From positions 1,240,001 through 1,304,000 of the forward strand of contig JAJKFH010000115.1 in assembly GCA_023333565.1 (NCBI GenBank): DNA of 64,000 nt, given 5' to 3'. The notes beneath the pieces were generated by a model. That model saw only the letters and a program-made list of their open reading frames with translations. It ran no database searches and had not been told where the DNA came from. The translations under genes were made by a program, and so were the position numbers. Source of the stretch: Puffinus mauretanicus. Taxonomy: Eukaryota; Chordata; Aves; Procellariiformes; Procellariidae. Below are positions 25,201-37,200 of the stretch, in pieces (within the stretch, counting starts at the first letter, position 1; each line of letters starts with the position of its first letter).

Positions 25201-28200
25201 TGTTAGCATGTTTTTTAAAAAACAGTCTGAGACTTATTGATCTAATGTATTAAGCTGTGCACGCACGCATGCGCACACACATGTCCACTGTGTATTGCTG
25301 ATAGTTTTTAAGTGTTCATATTCACGCAGTAATTTAAACAAGCATATCCAATCTTGAGATTTTGGCAAAAACTGCATGATTTCTAATGTCATCTTTTTGC
25401 TCAGTTCTCAGGAGAGGCATAGGGTAGGGAGTGAACTTTAACGATTTAGATAAGCATGAATTGATTGAAATGTTTCAAATCAGGTTTTGTTTACAAATAT
25501 GATATTGAATTGCCTGACATTTGAATTCATGTTGTTATTTTAAAACCTGCATCAGGAAAGCGCATGAATTCTTAAAGCTCTGTTCACAGCCTTTATCGTT
25601 GTACATGGAAAACTTTTGAAAATTTTTATTGCAAAATTTTTTAAACTGTATTTATTTTTATTAGATACAACTGTAAATATTAGATATCTATACATTCCTG
25701 ATTTCCCAACTTACCCTTTTTTTCTCTCGTACATCCTATATGACCTTCCTGGTTTTATTCCCTTTAATTATCCCCTGCAGTGTCATGTTGCATTCAGTTT
25801 ACTTCCTCAATATAATTCTCAGCTCCTCAACTTCTCTTGTGCGTGTGGAATGCTGTTTTAATGAGGATCAAATGATAAATTTCTGTAGCTTCTAAGTGAC
25901 ATTGTATCAGGAATTCTAAAAGTAATCTGAAATGTGTTAAGATCAAAATTGAGAAGCAAAACACATGCAGAGTATGCTGAATGCAAGCTCCAAAAATGGA
26001 GATAAGCCATTGGAGGGAGTGGACACACACCAACACCCAAATACCACCAGTTAACATGAAGAAATGACAATAATCTGTAAGAAGTTTAAATTTGATATAA
26101 AACAATTAATGTTCCAATTTTATGTTGACTCTAACGAGTGCTCCCTGCACTTTATAAGGTGCGATGGAACATCGTAAGTGGTAATTCCCTGGGTTCTGGA
26201 GCAACGAATCAGCTCTTATTCATTGAAAATGGAAGACTCCTTTTTTTCCAATTGAAATGTGTCTAAAACGTGCACTTCAAGCAAAGTAGTCTCCACTTTT
26301 ACATCTTAAATATACTCTAGGAAGGTGAAATTGAAAGTTAATGAGAAATTAGTCGGTAGAAACTCACAACCAGTTGGGAAGAACCTATTCTCATACAGAC
26401 TTTGTAAGATGCACAAATCTCTTCTTTAAAAATCTCAATAATGGTTTTGTGTCAAAAAGATGAATATGTAAAGAGAACCTAGTAGCTCTTGCCTGCATTT
26501 CTGTAGCAGAATTATCATATATTATATAAGATATCTAACTCACTACCTGAGATTCTGACTGGCTAGCAGAACTATGGTTTAGGCAACAGATGAATCTTAA
26601 TGATGCACATTGAAATGAAAAAGAAAGCTAGGTGGCACTGTGGATTAAAGTATCGGTCTTCTGCTTGCAGTGCCCAGAGGCTTTTGTTACTGCCACCTGT
26701 TCACACTCTTAAAGAAAAAAACCAGATGTTCACTGGATTGTGTCTACCAGAGTTCCTGTTCCTCTCTGTTGTACTTTATGTCCTTCTTGTAGGCAAAATC
26801 TTTTTCCTCAGTGTTAGCTCCTCAACCTTTGAATGTCCCTTTGGTGTTTCTGAAGGCAAATCACATGAGGGCAAACTCCTAGCAAGAAACGCAGCACGTT
26901 GTACCATCCAGCCAGTATCAGGCTGTTTTTCTGTCACACCCTCAGCCCTCCTCTTGAACTCATTCCTAAATCTCACTAGTAACATGTTTTGATCTAGCTT
27001 CCCTTGACAATTTGGTTTGATAATTCCTAGCTTTCCCATGCTATCACACTCTAGTTGCTTGCCTCTGATAAACAAATATGAAGTCTTCCAATTTTAGCTT
27101 ATGTCTGAACTGAAACTATGGAGAAAAGCTTTAAAGTTCTTTCAAACCAAGTTGCTGCATAATAATAGTGTAATTGAACTCTAGTGATGAGAACTGGTAC
27201 CCTAAAGCCACGGTTTTAACTCTTTCCACATATTCTGCAGAAGCTGGAACTAGATCGATTTATGCTTTATGCTCACGGTCCAGACCTTTGCAGGGAATCA
27301 GATCTCCGCCATGCCATGGCCAACTGCTTTGAAGCCCTAATAGGTAAAGCATGTGTATTTGTATGTGCAGACTGTTATGTTTTAATATGCCTACATGCCA
27401 TGTTGACTGTGATGGAGGAGATGTGGGTCTGTGTTGAGTAGTGTTAGTAAGGGTAGGTGATAGTAAAGCGTCTTAAATCTTCTTCGTCTCTTCCCATCTC
27501 CTGCACATATGCTGCATGTATAACATGATGAGTGTGCAGTATTACAATGAAAATGTCATCTTCCGTATCCTGCCTCCTACGCACTGAAGATGCACCCGTT
27601 TCATACCGTTGTGACGCAGCACTTCTGTCTGTCACCACAGAATTCCACCTCTCATGTACCACCATGGCCTGCCACCTGCAGTCGTCGGGGGCGAGTGGTT
27701 CAGTCACCATGGCCTGGCAGGAAAAGTCCAGGTTCACTGCTTCCAATAGTACTTGCACAGACCTGCAGAACGTGGAGTCGCACTTCAGCCCTGAATTTTA
27801 AACTCTGCAGCTTGCTTTCTGAGTGCACCAGGCACTCCCAACCAAGTCACCAGCCCTGGGGGTGAAGGTTTCCTCTGTGCCCTGCTAACCTTCTTGGGTG
27901 AATTAAATGAGACATTTGCCAAGTAAATATTTTTTGGTCTTTGCATTTTCCTTACAAATAAAAAGCATGGCAATATGCCATGGCTGGTGTAATAAAGCTA
28001 CCAAAACCCTCTAGCTGAGGATGAAGGGGAGTTGTGTCAAATTTCCTGTTGGGCACTAAGATGCTGATTAGTGACTGACTGCGCTAGTCGATAAATTTAT
28101 GTTGGAGAAGAAATCAGGACTGCCTGACCACAGTTACCAAATAAGCAAGCAGTAAGGCAGAAATCTGATCTGTTATATCCACACAAGGTCTATTTTAAAT

Positions 28201-31200
28201 AACATATTTTTATAAAACTTTACTTGTTTGAGTACACAACGCAAGCTAAGTCTCACTGATTTGGCTTCATATTCATCCAAATGTACTGTACAGGATATTA
28301 GCCATGGGAACGATTTAGCCCTGATCCAGGACTTTACATATACACAAGCTCCTAAAGCATTTTGTCCTGCTTTGCAAAATAGATCATAGTTGGCTTAGAT
28401 GTCAACAGTTCTGTAGATTCTGCCTTGGGCCAAATTGCATTTCGTCTTATCAAGAAATAAGAGTTTTCTTTTTAACTCTATTTTGCTTTCCATAAGTGCT
28501 TTGATCTTTAATTTTAAAATAAAAAACAAACAGAAAAGGAACGCTAGATACGTATCTGTGGCTTTGTTCATATACTTCAGCTTGTCTAGGATGTAATGAT
28601 GAGCACTGTTTGGCAAGCATTGAGATTTGCTAAGAGAGCTGGCTTGCTGCTTGACCTCCAATACAAAGTTGTTCACAAAGTTAATTGAGCAATAAGATTT
28701 TGTCAGGGCCATAGCTAAAATCTGGGAGCTTGTTAAGGGAATATAAAAGTATGTGGGGTCTGGAGCTCCTACTTGGGAACCTTTGTAACAGTCTGGTGCT
28801 TCTTCCCTGTGATGAAAATAAAAACCAAAAGTATAAGCAGGCTGCTTAGGACCTGGTTGAAATTCTGTGCTCTCATAATTTGCCTCTGGCAAGATAGTCT
28901 TCTAAACCCCCAAACTGTTCTCCAAAAAGTCCAAAGAAAGTAGTTGACCTAGCGAGGAATTAAAAGGGAAGAGAGGGGAAAGACACAGCAAGGCAAACCA
29001 CGTTCTCCCTGTATGTGGGTACATCAACTCCCTTTCTCTGTGTTCTTCATGTAGCTGTGTGTTCCCTTTGCTATTATACAGACGTGCTTACAAGAACGAG
29101 TTTGAGCTTTTCAGAAGCCCTCCTGTAAATAGTATCAAAGGACAAAATGTTGATACTGAATTTATGAAATGCCCGTGCAGATACAGAGTGTATATGATAC
29201 ACACAAAAAATACAATATGCTAGCACAAGTTTTGCAGAGCTTGTTACTAATGGGCATGTGGAGGGCTAGTGAGGACTGTATATGCAGTTTATTTAAAAAA
29301 AAAAAAAAAGTAGCATAATCTCCAGAAATTGAGAGATGCAGAGTTCAGACAACGTATTATTGTGATATCGGGGAGACATTGAGGTTTGGAATAGTCCTGA
29401 TACATCATTTATATTGCAGAATGTAATGTTGTTGAAAGTACAGAATAAATAAAAATTATTTGCTAGCTATTGAAATGTATTCACAGCTTTCACTATCTAT
29501 GTATATGGTATAGTTAGCTGATTACTGGAAACTACTTTTAGAAATAAATTGCTTCTAGCCTAATTTGTTTAAACTTTGCTCTTTGGATGTATAATTTTCT
29601 ATCACTGATTTAAATATTTCAGGTTTTTCTGTGCATTTTATGACCATTGATTTATGTTGGTGTTTAACAGGCTTTGACTTTCTCAAAAAATTAGGTATTA
29701 CTACAGAATGCATGCTTTTAAAAAATAAATGTAATGGAGATGAAGAAGGCAGAGATCTTTGACTTTCCTGTGCTTAGTAATTTTCTAAATACTAATGCGT
29801 TATTGGCCTTTGACATATTGGTCCCCTCATGTAGGAGCTGTTTATCTAGAAGGGAGCCTAGAAGAAGCAAAACAATTATTTGGGCGTTTACTCTTCAATG
29901 ACAAGGTATTTATGTATTTATATGATTTGATTTCCATTTTAAAAATAACTGAAGGCATGCTTTCTTGTCCATTGTTTTACTTGAGAATCACAAATGAACA
30001 GGAATACACCTGTTGTACTTAGTTCTTGGAAACTGAATGTAGCATAACGTGTTTAGGACAGCAAGCTGCACTGCTTCAGGCAAAAAAAGTACAGTGTTTT
30101 CTCAGGTGTGCTCTTTGTTGGTTGGCTTAGGGAAGGGTGGGTGGTGTGGGAAACCAGCAGACTTCCATTCAAAATGCTGCTCTAACAACAGAAATGGGTG
30201 CTGTGGATCCAGGCGGCGTGCTTTGGGGAAATGATGCACATGTAGAGTGACTATTCCTGTTTCATGAGTTAAATCCTTCCACCCCTAAAAGTTTTAAACA
30301 TATCTTTGAAAAAAATGCAGGGGATTTCATCCAACATTTACCCAGTTGCATAATAAAAGTCTGATCTAATCTTGCATACTGTGTCTTAGAACACTGTTAG
30401 TTGGAATTTATCCCATATAATGGCTAAGGAAAGTAATAACCAGTATATACTGCTGGGACAATACATGTGGCAGTGGTGAGGGGATGAATTATATAGTCTT
30501 TTCCTTCTTGAAAGTCTCTGAGTCTGTGAAATGACAAAGCTTGTTAGAAATAAAGGTATTTTGAAGCCTATTGTAACTCAGTGTTTATTTGCTGCTCAGT
30601 GCCTGTAGTGAAGGAAGCCTGCATGAAATAGAAGAAAATAAATTTTTTTTTTTTCTTTTTTAGTCCTTGCCTTTGGTGAAGTCAAACTTGCTACTGAGGA
30701 GTACTTGCAAATAAAGTTAGTCCTGAGGCTTAAACAAATCTGTTTTTTTTTTCTTTAACCACTTTTTATTTGGTTCAAGGATTTTTCCACCTCTTTGACA
30801 CAAGCTAATTGGGAGAACTACAGGGCAGTTTGAACAGCAAATACATGATTTTAAAAATTAGTTTGCCAGCACTATTGAATTTGCAATAAGCAGAGCCAGC
30901 ATCTGAAATAGTTCAGTATTTCAAGTAATGACATTTTATTTAGTACTGTGGAATTTGTTAAATGACTCCCTTGAGCATTAAAGGCATCTCTCAATGTTTG
31001 CAGGACCTGCGGGATGTATGGCTTAATTATCCACTACACCCACTCCAAGTAAGTGTATTCCTTTCTGTAATAAATTTCATAGCCCTGTTTTATTTTCAGG
31101 GATGCTTTTCTATAGGTTTCTGTTGTAATGACATCTCAGAAATTGTGCTAAAAAGTAGCCAAAGGAGTATATATATTTGCCTTTGTGTTTGTTTTTGGTT

Positions 31201-34200
31201 TGGTTTTTTTTTTTTTTAATAAATAATGAGTCTCTGCCTCTCTGAGGATTAATCATTCACCTTTCCTTGGCTCATGTTTGATATATAACTGTGTTTCTCA
31301 TACAATAAATCCAGTGAGAGGTAAGATTTTGGCAGCTTCTTGTTCATCTTCTCGAAGTTGGGGGAAAAAGGGTACAGAAACAATCTAGGTACATATTTTG
31401 TTAACCTGAAATTAAGATTGAAACCTTAATAGTAGGAAGGCACATTAGTTGAATGGAATAAGAGTGCAATTCTGAATTTTTTTTGTGTGTGTGTGTGTGC
31501 GCTCAATGATAGCATGGTTGTTTCAGTGGTTCCAGTAGCTTTAATACCAAGTAAACACTGAAATTATGAAGGTGTCTGAAGGTTAATTTACCCTCCATGT
31601 ATTGGAGGATACAAGTTCACAAGTTGTTAGTTCATAAGGCTGGAAGTTGGGAGAACGGTTTTCCAGTCCTTGTTCCCTGACTGAATTCTGGGGGAGACCT
31701 AGAGTAAGTCACAGAGCCTCTCTGCACTGTAGCTCCTTGTCTTCACGGCAAACATGGTAGCGTTTTCCAAGTGTGCAGGGGTGCTGCAAGAATAGCTGTA
31801 TTCAAATTGTCATCCCATCGGTTAGTAAGGTGTTCAGGATCATACGAACATCTGAGAGGTTTCTTTTGTCCAACCAAATCTCTGATGTTTTGTACAGTCA
31901 GTTTGACTCCTTTGAAACTTTTTATGAGCACACCCTTCCAGCAGAAGGTCACTTTGAGGCCTCCATCTGAAATGTCTCATATATTTGTATGGATTTTGCA
32001 ATGGGTACATAGACAAAATCTTCAGCAACAAATCAGTGCACATGAAGCGTTTTTTACAACCAACTCTCTGTGAGTGTAAATAGAAGAGAGTCTTAATGGG
32101 AAGATAAACTTTTGAGATTCAGCACCAGCTATCCTGCATGGTGGCACAAGCTCCCAAGAAAGTTATTCTTATTCTAGATTTCTTTCTTTTCTCTTACTTT
32201 ATTTTATTTTAACCTCTTTATCTCTGCTTTCTCAAGGAAGACTTGGACTCTGCGTAGAGATTGGAGACAGTCAGTATATGCAGTTTATCATTTCTTGCTA
32301 CTGCTTTAACTTGTGTGATGAAAATTTATTTTCTTCCATTTCCCAGAAGCCATCCTAGCTCTCTGCTTACCAGTAGGGGAAACACAGGCTGCTCAGCTTG
32401 GCCTTTGGGCACAGCTAGCCTGAAAATTTTAAAAATTATTAAAAGTCACCGTAACAATATGGCAAATGACATGCCAATTAAAAAAAAAAAAAAAAGCTCT
32501 GTGTAAGATATACAGAACTGAAGGCCTGTAACCCTGTTATTTGGCAGTAGTCAAGTCAGTAGAATTAGTGATGAAAAAAATAATTAGTGATCACTGGATA
32601 AATGTGGTCTCTTTAGAAAGAGTTAACTTGTAAAGACAAGTCCTGCCTCACAAATGAATGGGAGATTTTAGAGGAGACAAAAAAGCATGTGATGATGCAG
32701 ATGATACTGTCTGCTGGGCTTCCTAAGAGGCTGTTGGAAAGGTACTCACGAAAGGCTTTTAGAAATGTGTTTTAAGAAAAAAAAAAAGGAAGGGAAAAAA
32801 AAAAAAAGCAACTCCAGTGAATACTGTCAGTCCTTACAAGATTTAAAGGAATGGCCGAAACATAAGAAATGGAGAACAGGAGTGGAATGACCACATATTA
32901 CAAGGGATGGAGATCACTGGCAGATTTCCCTAGGGATCTTTGCTGAAGTACAGGCTGTTTGCATCGACAGCTTAGGGAAGAGGATGAGCAGTGAGGTGGC
33001 GCTTTGTTGACAATACCAAATTATTCAGGGTAGCAAGGACAACAGCAGGGTGAAGAATTGCAGTCTGATTGCAAGAATGCAAGAGTGAATAACTATGGAG
33101 TAGAAAAGCAGATGAAATTCTGTGTAGGTAAATATAAAGAACTGTGCATGAGGAAGAAAAAAGCAGTCTCAGCTCCACATGCAACTGAACTTCAGACTGA
33201 CCGTTATCACACAAACGTAGGATTTTGGTGCTGGGATATGTAGTTCTATGAAAATGTCAGCTGAAAGCTCTGTAATTTTAAGGAAAAAGTCAAACTGAAT
33301 GTAATCAATTAATAGAAAAGGGACAGGCAACAAACCAAAAGAGATCTTAATGCCACTTTAAAAAACTGTGGCTAATCTTACTTTTCCTTTAGGCATCCTC
33401 ATCTAGATGATTCCTCCTCTGAGGCATTGCTATACAAGAGGGATGCCCAGAGTGGCCAGAGCAAATGCCTAAGCCATTTCCCAGCTCCAGAAAGCCATTT
33501 AACAGTGTCACCACATCAAGAACATCAGACAAGAAACTGATAAGAAAAGATACTGACCCAAAGTGATAATTTTAATTTTCTTGTGTTATTGTGCCCTTTT
33601 GAATTTCATATACTAGGTATTTATTCTTGATTTTTGATAGTGAAGGAAAGTGGGAGAAATAGATTTGGTTTTTGTCTCATCTTGACATGCTGTCAGTCTG
33701 CCAGCCCTATTCTAATAATTTTTGAATCTGTTGCAAACAATGTGATAATATTAGAAAACTCAGACACGTACAATTTTACATGTTTTGTGAAAGTAAGTAG
33801 CCCGTGCTATCCACATGTAGAGACAAGATCATATAAGCAATGTGTTATAAATGCCTCAACTGTTAAAAAAGCATACATCAGAGCTCACATCTTCTTTGAG
33901 TGGTAATTATCCAAGACAAAAAGCCAGAGGAAACTGGGTTTTCTCAGTTCAGCTGTCCATAGAACGACTTGTTCTCTGTGTTCTTTGCCCTTGGTTTACA
34001 GAAGGCTTGCTTTTCTCTGAAAAGTTCTAAAACAGTGTCAGTTTGTCATTGTTTGCATGTCATTTTATTTACAGCTGCAGGAGTCCAATACTGACAGGCA
34101 ACTCATAGAGACCTCTCCAGTTCTTCAGAAGCTTACAGAGTTTGAGGACGCGATTGGAGTCATCTTTACTCATGTTCGGCTTTTAGCACGTGCATTCACT

Positions 34201-37200
34201 CTGAGGACAGTAGGCTTTAACCATCTGACTCTGTGAGTACACAGCAAGAGTCCTCATGTAGCTCTGTTGGTCCTTCTGTTAGTATCCCAAATCGCTTTAT
34301 TTGTAGACCAACTCTAGATGTTATATCTGTTCTCCAGAAGAGAATAGAGCAGCTATGTTCGCAAGTCCGCCTGGCTCAGTATCCCGTCTCTGACAGTAGT
34401 CAGTAGTGGATACCCTGGGAAAGACTGCAGAAGATGTTAGCCATCCCGGTGTTTCTTCTGAGCTTCCTGCATCATTGATATTTGCACATCACTCCTGAGA
34501 CAGTAGCAAAACATACTTGGAGGTACATTTGGGCAGAGGAAAGAAGTGAAAGCATGCTCTGTGGTCCAAGCGCAGCCCTTGTGTTCTGTAGTGTGTAGAG
34601 CTGCCAGGCCCCGTTTTAAAGCAAATGGTAGAGCCATACCAGTAGTTACCCAGTCCAGGATCTCACATGGGTTTAAACCCTGAGCCTTTTATTTCTTGTG
34701 AATGGACAGACCTTTTTCTCTATTGAAGTCATTGCATTCATTAGTTCACTTTCTTATAAGAAGTTGCAGGTAGAGACCTTATACCATTACAGACTTGATG
34801 TCAACTGCTCTTCTCCTTCAATTAGTCCCAGATCTGTGATCTAATAATTGTATTTTTATGTAGCTACCCTGATTTGCTTTCTTCCTGAAAGTTGGTGTTA
34901 CAAGAGTAATGAACTGTGTTTTCATCTCACCTGGTTAACACTGGAAAATTGTCTTAAATGCGTTTGGAAATGAGCGAGGCTCACTTTCAGATCACTCTTT
35001 ATTTTAATTTGTGTGTGCATGCTGGTTTTGTTTTTGCCTCCTGAGTGCTTATTGATTTTGCTGCATTGATGTCTCATTTTTCAGAGGCCACAACCAGAGG
35101 ATGGAATTCCTGGGTGACTCCATAATGCAGCTGGTAGCCACAGAGTATTTATTCATACATTTCCCTGATCATCATGAAGGGCACTTAACGGTAAGACTGC
35201 CATCAATCATGCTCTCCGGAAGAGCAAGAGTGGGATGGAGACTGAAATTATGGGAGCAGCTAGTGAATTATTCTGGATTTGATTAATAAAAGAAGCAACC
35301 ACTGCTCTTAATAAGGCTTTGTTAATTTTAAGTCATGAGCACTGCAATGAATAGGAAATGGTGATTTATGAGCCCAGTGCAATAATTTTTGTTCTCTCTG
35401 TGAAATGGATCAATAATTTTAAGGATGTCAGTGATGAGATTGGGAGATAAGACTAGTTCTTGTTTAAAGATGGGTGTCTTAAACCATTTATTTAAATAGG
35501 CACATCACATGAATTTTTTTTATTCATGACTTCTAGACTGTTGAACCTGCAACCAGACAGGGCTATGTTTTCTGATAAGAAGTTTTTACAATCTATTTTA
35601 ATCTGGTTTTCCTGTTGTCTTCAATCCAGAGCTCCTGTGGTAGTTTTTGAATTTAATTTTACTATTGTTATAGTCATCTGTTGTTGATTACTGTAGCCTT
35701 TCAGCCTCTCTTATCTGGGCTCTGAACAACCCAGTTTGGGGATCTTTCAGCAATTTACAGTACTTTAAACATAGGGTGGTAGTATCTGTAGTGTTTTTTC
35801 CTGATTGATTCATTTAGTACTGCAGCTAGACATTTGTGGCTTTATTTGTGAGGAAGAAATTTTCTTAGTCTTACTAAATTTTTCTTAGTTTTCAAGTCTT
35901 GACTAGAATAAAAAAGCGATACATATATCAGGAATATAAGTCGAGTCTTCTATTTAAAATTAGGAAGTAGCACTGTATGTTTCTTAGCTACTCAGAGTGG
36001 TTTTCTCAAATCAATAAAGGGATGGCGATCCTAGTCTCTGGCAGGCAATGTGTTTTCAAGAATATGCTTCTTGGGTCTTTTGGGCTAAAGCTGTTTACAA
36101 GAAAAAAAGTACATGCTCTGACTAAAAGTAATTTTAATTTTTCTTCACCAGTTCTTAAGTTTCGTTTACATTTGTATGGATTCTTCTGCACCATTCAGGA
36201 GACAGAGTAGGTAAAGCCTGAACTTTTGAAGTAGAAGTTAAAAGGGGAAGAGCCTTGTCATATTAATTCTTCAGAGAAACAAAAACATAAGGCAGAAATC
36301 CAAGATTGGTGGGGATTTTTTGCTCTGTGGGTGACTTTTAAGAATGTAGGCATCAGTGTTGTTATAGTAAGATAAATCTTTCAAGAACTATTTGGCAGGA
36401 AGGATATGAAGTGTTGCTCTTAATGGGTGTAAATACTCAGAACAATGATCAGAACGTCTATGTGTTGCTTAATTTAATGATTAGTCAGTTGGCAAGTAGA
36501 ACAAGTTGCACAGTCCAAGTTTGTAGAGGAAACTGCAAAGAGTGGAATGGATGCTGAAAACACATTAAGATATGCAGAAGCAGGCAATGCCTAGAATAAA
36601 ATTTCAATTCTGGGGGTGCGCATGCAGTGAAAGAGAAAATTGTCTTGAATGTTTTTAAATTTGAGGACAAATGAAATGAGATGTGTGAGGAAGGAGACTG
36701 ATGATGTGGGATCTGAAGAGAAACAGCAAACATTGAGCTCTTTCTCCTGTTATCTGGAAACATACTTACATTCAAAGTAATAACGGAACATCAAGCTGAA
36801 TGGTGTCTGTAGTGTTGAGGACAATTTTGGTGAAGGATGGGAAGATTCCACTTGACTGGCAATGCAGTGGCTTCCCAGTGTATAGTGATTACTTGTGGAG
36901 AGACGTCTGTAAATTAACTGTATTTAAGAAAAAGAAAGGAGAACATAGTCTTCTCTACATATTTTGAGATAGCCAAGTGATCTGCGAAAAAAGAGCATGA
37001 AATTTTGTTGGCTGTTGGAAGATACAGCTTCTCCAGTACTGGCTTGTGCTACAGTCGTACTGTATGCTGTGTGAAGATGGAAGAATAAAAAAAAATGGCT
37101 TTGTAATTAAAGTTAAGCTCCAGTTGAGCATCTGTCACATGTTACAGCATCTGCAATGATGCAGGCTGTGTGTTGCCAGAGTGGAGACTAGCTCTAAAAA

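Larger units (their letters stand above)
31049..34074 (+). other. DROSHA intron W11-W12
   Basis: Contains a GT microsatellite (31485-31499), a probable MIR fragment (about 31640-31745) and a long decayed CR1 region (about 32600-33540). Confidence 0.8.

Noticed and set aside
26600..26992. 130-codon + strand open frame, with a tRNA-SINE-like start (GCTAGGTGGCACTGTGGATT)
   Set aside because: The SINE resemblance is limited to about 25 bp and the frame matches no known protein; too weak to annotate.
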